Source: Piscirickettsiaceae bacterium (lineage in GTDB: Bacteria > Pseudomonadota > Gammaproteobacteria > Nitrosococcales > Methylophagaceae). Taken from it: DNA of 6,894 nucleotides. Below are positions 1 to 4,484 of the stretch, one piece after another. The notes beneath the pieces are model-generated. The model was given only the letters and a program-made list of their open reading frames with translations, did no database searches and was not told where the DNA came from. Position numbers and translations under genes: made by a program. The stretch spans positions 1-6,894 of the forward strand of contig JAUXFA010000062.1 of assembly GCA_030620285.1 (NCBI GenBank). Reading direction: 5' to 3'. Position 1 is the first letter of the stretch; the number at the start of each line of letters is the position of its first letter.

Positions 1-377
1 CTATAGTTTTCAACATCATCAGATTCGGTATCAGCAAATTGATAATCTGGATGAAAGCTAGCAATCTGAAAAATACCTTCTAATTTTAAGTCGATTAATA
101 GACCGTCAGCGATATCTAAGAATTCATTGTAATCATAGAAATCCTGCAACACATTAGGATGAATTAGCAGAGTGGTTTCAATTTCTGCATCATCACTCAG
201 TAATTCTAATTCTGTGTGTAAGTCTTGTAATAGCTGCTGTTCAGTTGTTGCTTCTGATACAGCAAAGCGTATCCGATTATTGATTAGTTCGCGCTTAGCA
301 AAAGGGCATAAGTTCAAGCCGACAACCAGTGTTTCCACCCAATGTCGTACTGATTTGATTATTTTATCGTGTTGCAC
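1..377 (-). CDS. DUF1415 family protein, partial (3' end outside window)
   Basis: No reaction is known to me for DUF1415. It is a conserved, probably cytosolic proteobacterial family. The minus strand is open from 377 to the window edge (125 codons, then two bases of the next). Recognisable family blocks are WVETLVVGLNLCPFAKRE (about residues 13-30, with the conserved CPFAK cysteine at 24), TTLLIHPNVLQDFYDYNEFL in the middle, and IASFHPDYQFADTESDDVEN near the edge. The family is usually about 170-200 residues, so perhaps a third is missing. The start is GTG at 377-375: an in-frame TAA lies only two codons upstream and no ATG occurs before the conserved region. A weak GGA lies upstream at Shine-Dalgarno distance. 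There is no signal peptide. It is divergent from the exported orphan at 557. The family call is firm, the start fairly sure, the function unknown. Confidence 0.88.
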   Translation of the reverse strand, partial: MQHDKIIKSVRHWVETLVVGLNLCPFAKRELINNRIRFAVSEATTEQQLLQDLHTELELLSDDAEIETTLLIHPNVLQDFYDYNEFLDIADGLLIDLKLEGIFQIASFHPDYQFADTESDDVENY

Positions 378-464
378 GTGTTATCCAATCAAAAATAATG
401 TATGTATTGGTCAATATAAGCTTATTCGGGAAGAAATTCCTTAGCAAATTGGGATATTTTGCTG

Positions 465-492
465 TTGGCTAAAAATTACAGCACTTTATAAT
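465..492 (+). promoter_or_regulatory. Sigma70-like promoter for the exported orphan
   Basis: A perfect TATAAT (487-492) lies 16 bases after TTGGCT (465-470), which matches four of six bases of the -35 consensus. Transcription would begin near 499, giving a 5' leader of about 57 bases before the start codon at 557. This is the best promoter match in the window. It is a consensus reading only. Confidence 0.6.
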
Positions 493-545
493 AACCGCTC
501 CGTAAAACACTAATTTTACATAAATTATTGTTATTACGTTTTTAT

Positions 546-549
546 GGAG
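546..549 (+). promoter_or_regulatory. Shine-Dalgarno that decides the start at 557
   Basis: GGAG ends one base before the ATG at 551, too close for initiation there, but seven bases before the in-frame ATG at 557. The second ATG is therefore the likelier start. It also gives the more typical signal peptide beginning MKKIIL. Confidence 0.65.
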
Positions 550-556
550 TATGAAA

Positions 557-859
557 ATGAAAAAAATTATCTTATCAACTGTCTTTTTGACAATGAGTGC
601 ATCAATGATGACTGCACAGGCGACGGTTTCAGCAAGTTTTGCAGAACAACTTATGATGCAGCAAACACAATTACGTCCACAAGCGTTTAACTTCTTTAGC
701 GATCGTTATAAACAGGTAGCGGCTCAAAAGAATGTACTCGCAGCGGCCAGTGTTCAAAGCCCTTCGTTTAAAGCACAGCTTGATAGCCAAAAGCAGCAAT
801 TAAGAATGCATAAATTTCATCCTGTGAGCGATGCTTATTTCCAAACGCACCCTCACTAA
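557..859 (+). CDS. Small exported protein of unknown function
   Basis: I do not recognise a family. From the ATG at 557 the product has 100 residues; starting at 551 would add only Met-Lys. Residues 1-22 look like a Sec signal peptide: a KK n-region, a hydrophobic core, and cleavage after AQA. The mature part of about 78 residues is rich in Gln, Ala, Ser and Phe, has no cysteine, and looks helical (SFAEQLMMQQTQLRPQAFNF), with several basic residues. It ends in a His-rich tail, HKFHPVSDAYFQTHPH. A periplasmic or secreted location is inferred. It is transcribed alone from its own promoter and followed by a strong hairpin, so it looks like an independent transcription unit. A bacteriocin-like or chaperone-like role cannot be told from the sequence. 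The signal peptide, promoter and Shine-Dalgarno support a real gene. Confidence 0.75.
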   Translation: MKKIILSTVFLTMSASMMTAQATVSASFAEQLMMQQTQLRPQAFNFFSDRYKQVAAQKNVLAAASVQSPSFKAQLDSQKQQLRMHKFHPVSDAYFQTHPH

Positions 860-888
860 TTACAATAGCTTGTAATTAATTGCATACA

Positions 889-923
889 CTAGGTTCAGAG
901 TAATCAGTTTACTCTGAACCTAG
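889..923. terminator. Perfect 15-bp stem-loop between convergent genes, lacking a T tract
   Basis: CTAGGTTCAGAGTAA (889-903) and its exact reverse complement TTACTCTGAACCTAG (909-923) flank a five-base loop, TCAGT. It sits 29 bases after the stop of the plus-strand orphan and 41 bases beyond the stop of the minus-strand His/Tyr-rich gene, so it could serve both. Neither strand has a run of T after the stem, so it is not a standard intrinsic terminator. It may work as an mRNA 3'-end stabiliser or a T-poor bidirectional terminator. A smaller hairpin (TTACAA 860-865 with TTGTAA 870-875) precedes it. Confidence 0.5.
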
Positions 924-952
924 CATTGTAAAATTCAGTTCATCATTATTCA

Positions 953-969
953 GCTGATTTCAGATCAGC
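953..969 (-). other. Small hairpin overlapping the stop codon of the His/Tyr-rich gene
   Basis: GCTGAT (953-958) pairs with ATCAGC (964-969) around a five-base loop, and the TGA stop (967-965 on the minus strand) lies inside the stem. It may be part of the 3' end of that transcript. The stem is short, and chance is possible. Confidence 0.3.
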
Positions 970-1447
970 GTTTGTGGTAACGACTTCCCGATACTATATA
1001 GCCTTGACCGTAACTGTCATAGCACATAGTGCCACCAATTTTATGAGAATATCCATCAGTAACTATACTTTTTGTCACAGGATGACACGATTTTTGATAA
1101 ACATGATTACTGTAATTATGGTGACCATAATTGTAATTATTGTATCGATAGTTTCGATGATTCGAATACAGTTTGTTTGAATAACTCGGGGCATAATAGC
1201 GATGGCTCCGATTATGATTATTCGAATACGACTTTTGTGAGTGGTTTGGAGCCGAAGAGTACTTATTCTGGTGTCGATTGCGATGCTTAGAGTAACCTAG
1301 CTGCAGCCCTTGGTGGCCACCACTACTATAGCTATAGCCTAGCGATATGCCGCTATGACTCCGGTGATGTCTATCACCAGCAAAAGAGATGCTTGAAATA
1401 AGCAATAAGCATGTCATAGACAATAAAAATTTTGTTAGGGTATTCAT
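965..1447 (-). CDS. Exported His/Tyr/Asn/Ser-rich low-complexity protein
   Basis: No named function. The product has 160 residues from the ATG at 1447. Residues 1-23 form a Sec signal peptide ending SFA. Residues 24-118 are low-complexity, rich in His, Tyr, Asn, Ser, Arg and Gly. LGYS occurs twice (36-39 and 50-53) and YSN four times (74, 89, 94, 112). Residues about 119-160 look like an ordinary folded or anchoring segment: two cysteines (C121, C142), which could form a disulfide, and a block KIGGTMCYDSYGQGYIVSGS. I recall similar 'IGGT.C.D..G..Y.V.GSRY' endings in other small gammaproteobacterial exported proteins. The mature part holds 16 His and 20 Tyr. Metal binding or an envelope, matrix or adhesive role is conceivable but is inference. 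A longer reading to 1507 exists, but the very strong Shine-Dalgarno at 1454-1462 fixes the start at 1447. Overlapping open frames on the plus strand are by-products of the biased composition. Confidence 0.8.
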   Translation of the reverse strand: MNTLTKFLLSMTCLLLISSISFAGDRHHRSHSGISLGYSYSSGGHQGLQLGYSKHRNRHQNKYSSAPNHSQKSYSNNHNRSHRYYAPSYSNKLYSNHRNYRYNNYNYGHHNYSNHVYQKSCHPVTKSIVTDGYSHKIGGTMCYDSYGQGYIVSGSRYHKR

Positions 1448-1453
1448 TATTTT

Positions 1454-1462
1454 CTCCTCCTT
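1454..1462 (-). promoter_or_regulatory. Very strong Shine-Dalgarno for the His/Tyr-rich protein
   Basis: On the minus strand the sequence is AAGGAGGAG, six bases before the ATG at 1447. It is the best ribosome binding site in the window. It excludes the longer reading that would begin at 1507 and suggests high-level translation. Confidence 0.85.
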
Positions 1463-1580
1463 TAGATTCACTAAAGAGTTATCAATAAAACTATTGCAAA
1501 TAAACACCTCACAACATGGACAACTTTATAGACTGTTTGTTGCAAATTAACTTTATTTAAATGTTTATTCCTCAGACAAA

Positions 1581-1609
1581 TTGATTTTAATGGCGTACTA
1601 TTTTATTAA
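1581..1609 (+). promoter_or_regulatory. Candidate sigma70-like promoter for the methyltransferase gene
   Basis: TTGATT (1581-1586) and TATTAA (1604-1609) are separated by 17 bases, and each matches four of six consensus bases. The start codon follows 29 bases after the -10 box. The region is AT-rich, so chance matches are easy. The rest of 1448-1638 must also hold the promoter of the divergent His/Tyr-rich gene, for which I find no convincing match. Confidence 0.4.
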
Positions 1610-1638
1610 GATAAATTGTGTGATAAGAGGACAATAAC

Positions 1639-2493
1639 ATGGCTATAAGACGCTGTATTCAATCAATAGGGTTGTTGTTAATTATGTTATCGACATGGAC
1701 GAGTGCCATGGCTGATGAACTGTCATTATTAGCTAATATCGTGAGCAGTGAACACCGCTCGGAAATAAACCGAGAGCGAGATCGATTCCGCTACCCGCAA
1801 CAAACTCTCGAATTTTTTCAAATCCAATCTAATATGGCTGTTGTTGAAATTTGGCCGGGAAAGGGGTGGTATACCGAAATTTTGGCACCTTGGCTAAAAC
1901 AGGGTGAAGGTCAACTCATTGCTGCGGGTTTTCCGTTAAATGCGGGACCACAATGGCGTCAGACCATGCAGGCTGAATATCAACAATGGTTGCAAGCTTC
2001 TCCGGAGTTTTATGATCAGGTGACTGTTGTTGAGTTAGGGCCACCTTCTTTTTGGCAACTAGGTGCTGATGAAAGTGTCGATGCTGTGCTGACCTTTAGG
2101 AATGTACATAATTGGCTTAAAGGTGGTTATGAAGCCGATATGTTCAATGCCTTTTATCAGGTGTTAAAACCGGGGGGTATTTTAGGGGTAACTGATCATC
2201 GCTCTGATCCAGATACTGATATAGAACTGATGAAAAAATTTGGTTACCTCGGCCAAGATTTGGTGATTGAACTGGCAAAGCAAGCCGGGTTTGAATTTGA
2301 AGCAAGTTCGGAAATCAATGCGAATCCTCGTGATAATAAACATCATCCCAAAGGGGTGTGGACATTACCGCCAACATTACGTTTGGGCGAAGAAAACAAA
2401 CAACATTATTTAGCCATTGGAGAAAGCGACCGAATGACGCTTCGGTTTAGAAAACCATTAAGTATTACCAGCGATTGGGCTGTCAATAACTAA
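1639..2493 (+). CDS. COG4798-type class I SAM-dependent methyltransferase with signal peptide
   Basis: A predicted S-adenosylmethionine methyltransferase of 284 residues. Residues 1-25 read as a Sec signal peptide (core GLLLIMLSTW, cleavage after AMA), as is common in this family. Family blocks follow in order: RDRFRYPQQTLEFFQI (47-62), the SAM-loop motif VVEIWPGKGWYTEILAPWL (68-86), LTFRNVHNWL (151-160), VLKPGGILGVTDHR (175-188), and the diagnostic SSEINANPRDNKHHPKGVWT (223-242), followed by the near-C-terminal block YLAIGESDRMTLRFRKP (257-273). All expected parts are present and the length is normal. The substrate is unknown. An exported location is odd because SAM is cytosolic. It is preceded by AAGAGGA (1625-1631), seven bases before the ATG. 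It stands alone, divergent from the gene ending at 965, and its stop is one base from the stop of the facing DUF2007 gene. Confidence 0.9.
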   Translation: MAIRRCIQSIGLLLIMLSTWTSAMADELSLLANIVSSEHRSEINRERDRFRYPQQTLEFFQIQSNMAVVEIWPGKGWYTEILAPWLKQGEGQLIAAGFPLNAGPQWRQTMQAEYQQWLQASPEFYDQVTVVELGPPSFWQLGADESVDAVLTFRNVHNWLKGGYEADMFNAFYQVLKPGGILGVTDHRSDPDTDIELMKKFGYLGQDLVIELAKQAGFEFEASSEINANPRDNKHHPKGVWTLPPTLRLGEENKQHYLAIGESDRMTLRFRKPLSITSDWAVNN

Positions 2494-2494
2494 G

Positions 2495-2803
2495 TTACTC
2501 GGGAGCACTTTGTTGACAATTCCAGCAAAATTCAAATGAACCATTATTGCTTTCATGACATTGGCTGCATATCCAGTCGACAGCATTATCAATATTAAAG
2601 GATGTATCTAAAATCTGCGCTGCCTTGTCATAATCAGAATCATCAATAACCCATAACTCAAGCCATGTTTCGAGTGGCGCTAGATCGCCGGCACCGCCTG
2701 CCGCAAACTCATTTTTGAGCATGATTTCTATGCCGGCATTTTCGACAATATTTTTTATGTTATAAACTAAATGTCGGTTTTCACGGGTATAGAGTAATTT
2801 CAT
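2495..2803 (-). CDS. DUF2007 domain protein with C-terminal zinc ribbon
   Basis: A 102-residue, probably cytosolic protein. Residues 1 to about 67 match the DUF2007 fold ('putative signal transducing protein', related to PII-like ferredoxin-like domains): KLLYTRENRHLVYNIKNIVE, then IEIMLKNEFAAGGAGDLAP, then TWLELWVIDDSDYDKAAQIL. The tail is a rubredoxin-like zinc ribbon, WICSQCHESNNGSFEFCWNC, with ligands C79, C82, C93 and C96 (C-x2-C-x10-C-x2-C). This combination is common in gammaproteobacteria. The function is not established; sensing or protein binding is inferred. The ATG is nine bases after the DUF1289 stop and has no clear Shine-Dalgarno, so translation is probably coupled. Its stop nearly abuts the stop of the convergent methyltransferase gene. 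Confidence 0.85.
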   Translation of the reverse strand: MKLLYTRENRHLVYNIKNIVENAGIEIMLKNEFAAGGAGDLAPLETWLELWVIDDSDYDKAAQILDTSFNIDNAVDWICSQCHESNNGSFEFCWNCQQSAPE

Positions 2804-2812
2804 TGCGGATGA

Positions 2813-3004
2813 TTACGAGTTAGAGAGTTGAGCTTGTCTGCGTTGCTTCGCATTCGACAGTATCTGTTGTTTTTGTTCCATGCTCGTTTCGGTAGATACC
2901 CATTGCATAATTTCTGCCATCGTACGAAAACAACCAAGACAAATATCATTATTATCAAGGCAGCAGTTTCGTACGCAGGGCGACTCGGTATCAGACAGAA
3001 TCAT
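2813..3004 (-). CDS. DUF1289 family small cysteine-rich protein
   Basis: A 63-residue cytosolic protein with the DUF1289 signature SPCVRNCCLDNNDICLGCFR (8-27), followed by TMAEIMQWVS and a basic helical tail (NAKQRRQAQLSNS). Cysteines are C10, C14, C15, C22 and C25. The conserved four (10, 14, 22, 25) could bind a metal, and C15 is extra. The biochemical role of the family is unknown to me. The start ATG overlaps the stop of the upstream GFA gene by one base (TAATG). This, with no good Shine-Dalgarno of its own, indicates translational coupling. The length is normal for the stand-alone family. Confidence 0.88.
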   Translation of the reverse strand: MILSDTESPCVRNCCLDNNDICLGCFRTMAEIMQWVSTETSMEQKQQILSNAKQRRQAQLSNS

Positions 3005-3420
3005 TATTGAATAGGCAGTGCTTGATACTTTATTAAACTATCGACCGTTTTATACCACGAGGCCTTATCGGCACAAAATATATTGTGAATAGGTCTTACA
3101 CCAGGATCATCATCTAAGGAACCAGCTGGGATGACAAAGGCTTTACCGCTTTGGGTTAACCAAGGCAAGTAAGAGCCACAGTTTTTGCAAAATGTGGTGG
3201 CAAAGTGCCTTGTATTAGGCAATTCAAAGCGGCCTAATAGTTCTTCTCCACGGAGCCAAGTAAATTGCTCGGGATCGATAATAATATTGGATGCGTGAGC
3301 AGAGCCGGTGACTTTTTGGCATCGAGAGCAATGGCAATATTGAAAAACTTTAATAGGGCCGACAAATTGAAATGTAATTTTGCCGCATAAACAACTACCG
3401 ACTATTTTATTATTATCCAT
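3004..3420 (-). CDS. GFA/CENP-V family zinc protein (glutathione-dependent formaldehyde-activating enzyme-like)
   Basis: A 138-residue cytosolic protein of the GFA (CENP-V/GFA) fold. The founding member, Gfa of Paracoccus, was described as helping condense formaldehyde with glutathione. Most homologues have no proven substrate, so only the family is assigned. The zinc ligands are all visible: C10-x-C12, then C29-x-C31-x2-C34 in YCHCSRCQKVTGSAHASN, then C78-x2-C81 in TFCKNCGSYLPW. The typical end block AGSLDDDPGVRPIHNIFCAD and KASWY follow (99-123). The length is normal. AGAGGA lies eight to nine bases before the ATG. It follows the exported four-cysteine protein by 17 bases and overlaps the DUF1289 start by one base. 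No alcohol dehydrogenase or other formaldehyde gene is adjacent, so a formaldehyde role is not supported by context. Confidence 0.9.
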   Translation of the reverse strand: MDNNKIVGSCLCGKITFQFVGPIKVFQYCHCSRCQKVTGSAHASNIIIDPEQFTWLRGEELLGRFELPNTRHFATTFCKNCGSYLPWLTQSGKAFVIPAGSLDDDPGVRPIHNIFCADKASWYKTVDSLIKYQALPIQ

Positions 3421-3437
3421 AAGAGTTTTCCTCTAAA

Positions 3438-3833
3438 TTATTCGAAATCTCCAGACTCAATAACGTGCTGAATCTTATCCAACTGTTCAGGAATAGTATC
3501 GCAAACCTTGCCATCACCCTTGCAAGTGGAACAGACATAGACTGCCCAAGCAGCCTGAACTAATTCTTCTTTATTAGGATATTCAATACGATTAGTCGAG
3601 CCGACCAGTGCTCTAGCGCGGGAGCCGTTATGACCGACTTCAAAATTACATGCGCCAACTTGTTCTCGATCAGTAAAATCATAGCGTTGGTGGATATCGA
3701 CTCCGACATGATGCAAAAATCGCATTTCACGATAAATATGCCGTAATGAATCACCTGAAAAAGATGAGGCTGCCTGTGCATTGGATGCTACAAATAATAA
3801 AACAAGCCAGATTAGGTTTTGCCGAATTGTCAT
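3438..3833 (-). CDS. Exported four-cysteine protein of unknown function
   Basis: I do not recognise a family. The product has 131 residues from the ATG at 3833. Residues 1-21 form a clear Sec signal peptide (hydrophobic core LIWLVLLFVA, cleavage after AQA). The mature part has SLRHIYREMRFLHHVGVDIH (29-48), then C62, then a cluster CSTCKGDGKVCD with C101, C104 and C111. Four cysteines in an exported protein suggest two disulfides or a metal site. CSTCKGDGKVC superficially resembles a DnaJ-type zinc repeat (CxxCxGxG) but occurs only once. An upstream extension to 3902 is open. CGGAG at 3840-3844, six bases before the ATG at 3833, together with the signal peptide, favours the shorter form. It leads the four-gene run and diverges from the peroxiredoxin gene; a redox link is a guess. 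Confidence 0.78.
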   Translation of the reverse strand: MTIRQNLIWLVLLFVASNAQAASSFSGDSLRHIYREMRFLHHVGVDIHQRYDFTDREQVGACNFEVGHNGSRARALVGSTNRIEYPNKEELVQAAWAVYVCSTCKGDGKVCDTIPEQLDKIQHVIESGDFE

Positions 3834-3839
3834 GATTAT

Positions 3840-3844
3840 CTCCG
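3840..3844 (-). promoter_or_regulatory. Shine-Dalgarno deciding the start at 3833
   Basis: CGGAG on the minus strand, six bases before the ATG at 3833. The longer reading from 3902 would place extra residues before the signal peptide, so this site supports the short form. Confidence 0.65.
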
Positions 3845-3858
3845 TTCGATATAGGCAG

Positions 3859-3887
3859 TTTACTCGAATAATAATGACTGGAGTAAA
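3859..3887. promoter_or_regulatory. Inverted repeat in the divergent intergenic region (possible operator)
   Basis: TTTACTC (3859-3865) and GAGTAAA (3881-3887) are exact reverse complements, 15 bases apart, near the middle of the 93-base gap between the four-gene minus run and the peroxiredoxin gene. TTTACT also loosely resembles a -35 box on each strand. It could be a dyad for a regulator acting on both units. Seven-base arms can arise by chance. Confidence 0.25.
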
Positions 3888-3926
3888 GTATGATGAGTTC
3901 AAACAATTTATTAAATGGAGTGAGCT

Positions 3927-4478
3927 ATGAAATTTTTTATCCGTCTCAGTGCTCTGATGTTTACAATAATGGTGTTATCAATGTCTACTATAGCTAAAGC
4001 AGATCAATTAAATGTCGGTGATACGGCGCCAGAATTTAAATTAGTTGACCAACATGGCAAAACACACTCAATCAAAGACTATGCAGGACAGTGGGTAGTA
4101 CTTTATTTTTATCCCAAAGATGATACGCCTGGTTGTACCAAAGAAGCCTGTGAGTTTCGCGATGAATATAAGCTTCTTAAAGAGCAAAATACGCAAGTAT
4201 TGGGGGTGAGTATTGATAGCAAAGAGAGCCATGCTAAATTTGCTGAAAAATATCATTTACGGTTTCCATTATTAGCGGATGAAGGTGGTGAAGTTGCTAA
4301 GCGTTATCAATCATTATTTTCATTTTGGCCGATAAAATTTGCTAAACGCCATAGTTTTATTATCGATCCACAGGGTATTGTTAGGAAAATATATCGAAAG
4401 GTGGATCCTGATACACATAGTCAAAAAATCATTGCTGACATAGAAACTTTAAGCTCGAAAGAATCAACTACAAAATAA
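3927..4478 (+). CDS. Exported PrxQ/BCP-type peroxiredoxin
   Basis: A thiol peroxidase of the AhpC/TSA superfamily, BCP/PrxQ subgroup, 183 residues, expected to reduce hydrogen or organic peroxides. Residues 1-25 form a Sec signal peptide (core LSALMFTIMVLSM, cleavage after AKA), so it should act in the periplasm, unlike the classic cytosolic E. coli Bcp. The domain starts at LNVGDTAPEFKLVDQHGK. The active site VVLYFYPKDDTPGCTKEACE holds peroxidatic C70 and, five residues on, resolving C75, the intramolecular-disulfide PrxQ arrangement. P63 and T67 complete the PxxxTxxC motif, and R141 in KRHSFIIDPQG is the likely conserved arginine. GGAG is six bases before the ATG. The reductant is not visible here; a periplasmic thioredoxin-like partner is inferred. 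It diverges from the four-cysteine exported protein, and its stop lies six bases from the stop of the glycosyltransferase. Confidence 0.92.
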   Translation: MKFFIRLSALMFTIMVLSMSTIAKADQLNVGDTAPEFKLVDQHGKTHSIKDYAGQWVVLYFYPKDDTPGCTKEACEFRDEYKLLKEQNTQVLGVSIDSKESHAKFAEKYHLRFPLLADEGGEVAKRYQSLFSFWPIKFAKRHSFIIDPQGIVRKIYRKVDPDTHSQKIIADIETLSSKESTTK

Positions 4479-4484
4479 ATTATC

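Larger units (their letters stand above)
2495..3833 (-). other. Four-gene operon of Cys-cluster proteins (inferred)
   Basis: Four minus-strand genes follow each other with gaps of 17 bases, a one-base TAATG overlap, and 9 bases: exported four-cysteine protein, GFA/CENP-V protein, DUF1289 protein, DUF2007/zinc-ribbon protein. The last two have poor Shine-Dalgarno sequences, which suits translational coupling. Any shared promoter would lie in 3834-3926, opposite the peroxiredoxin gene. Co-transcription is inferred from spacing. Confidence 0.65.

Noticed and set aside
172..444. Open reading frame of 90 codons on the plus strand
   Set aside because: It is antisense to the clearly recognisable DUF1415 coding sequence, and its Ser/Cys-rich translation looks like a shadow.
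974..1290. Two overlapping plus-strand open frames
   Set aside because: They are antisense to the His/Tyr-rich gene. The biased codons of that gene (TAT, AAT, CAT) keep the opposite frames open. They have no Shine-Dalgarno and no sensible protein.
1448..1507. N-terminal extension of the His/Tyr-rich protein
   Set aside because: It would put 20 residues ahead of a signal peptide and make the strong AAGGAGGAG at 1454-1462 coding rather than a ribosome binding site.
1494..1547. Direct repeat TTGCAAAT at 1494-1501 and 1540-1547
   Set aside because: Two eight-base AT-rich copies in an AT-rich intergenic region are not enough to call an operator.
2429..2446. Hairpin ACCGAA-TTCGGT near the methyltransferase 3' end, as a terminator for the facing gene
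   Set aside because: It has only six pairs, lies within coding sequence for the conserved block DRMTLRF, and has no adjacent T run on the needed strand.
2828..3010. Plus-strand open frame of 60 codons
   Set aside because: It is antisense to the DUF1289 gene, which has an unmistakable family signature.
3560..3781. Second minus-strand open frame inside the four-cysteine gene
   Set aside because: It lies in another frame of the same strand, lacks the signal peptide and has no ribosome binding site.
4068..4256. Minus-strand open frame across the peroxiredoxin active site
   Set aside because: It is a shadow of a firmly identified peroxiredoxin gene.
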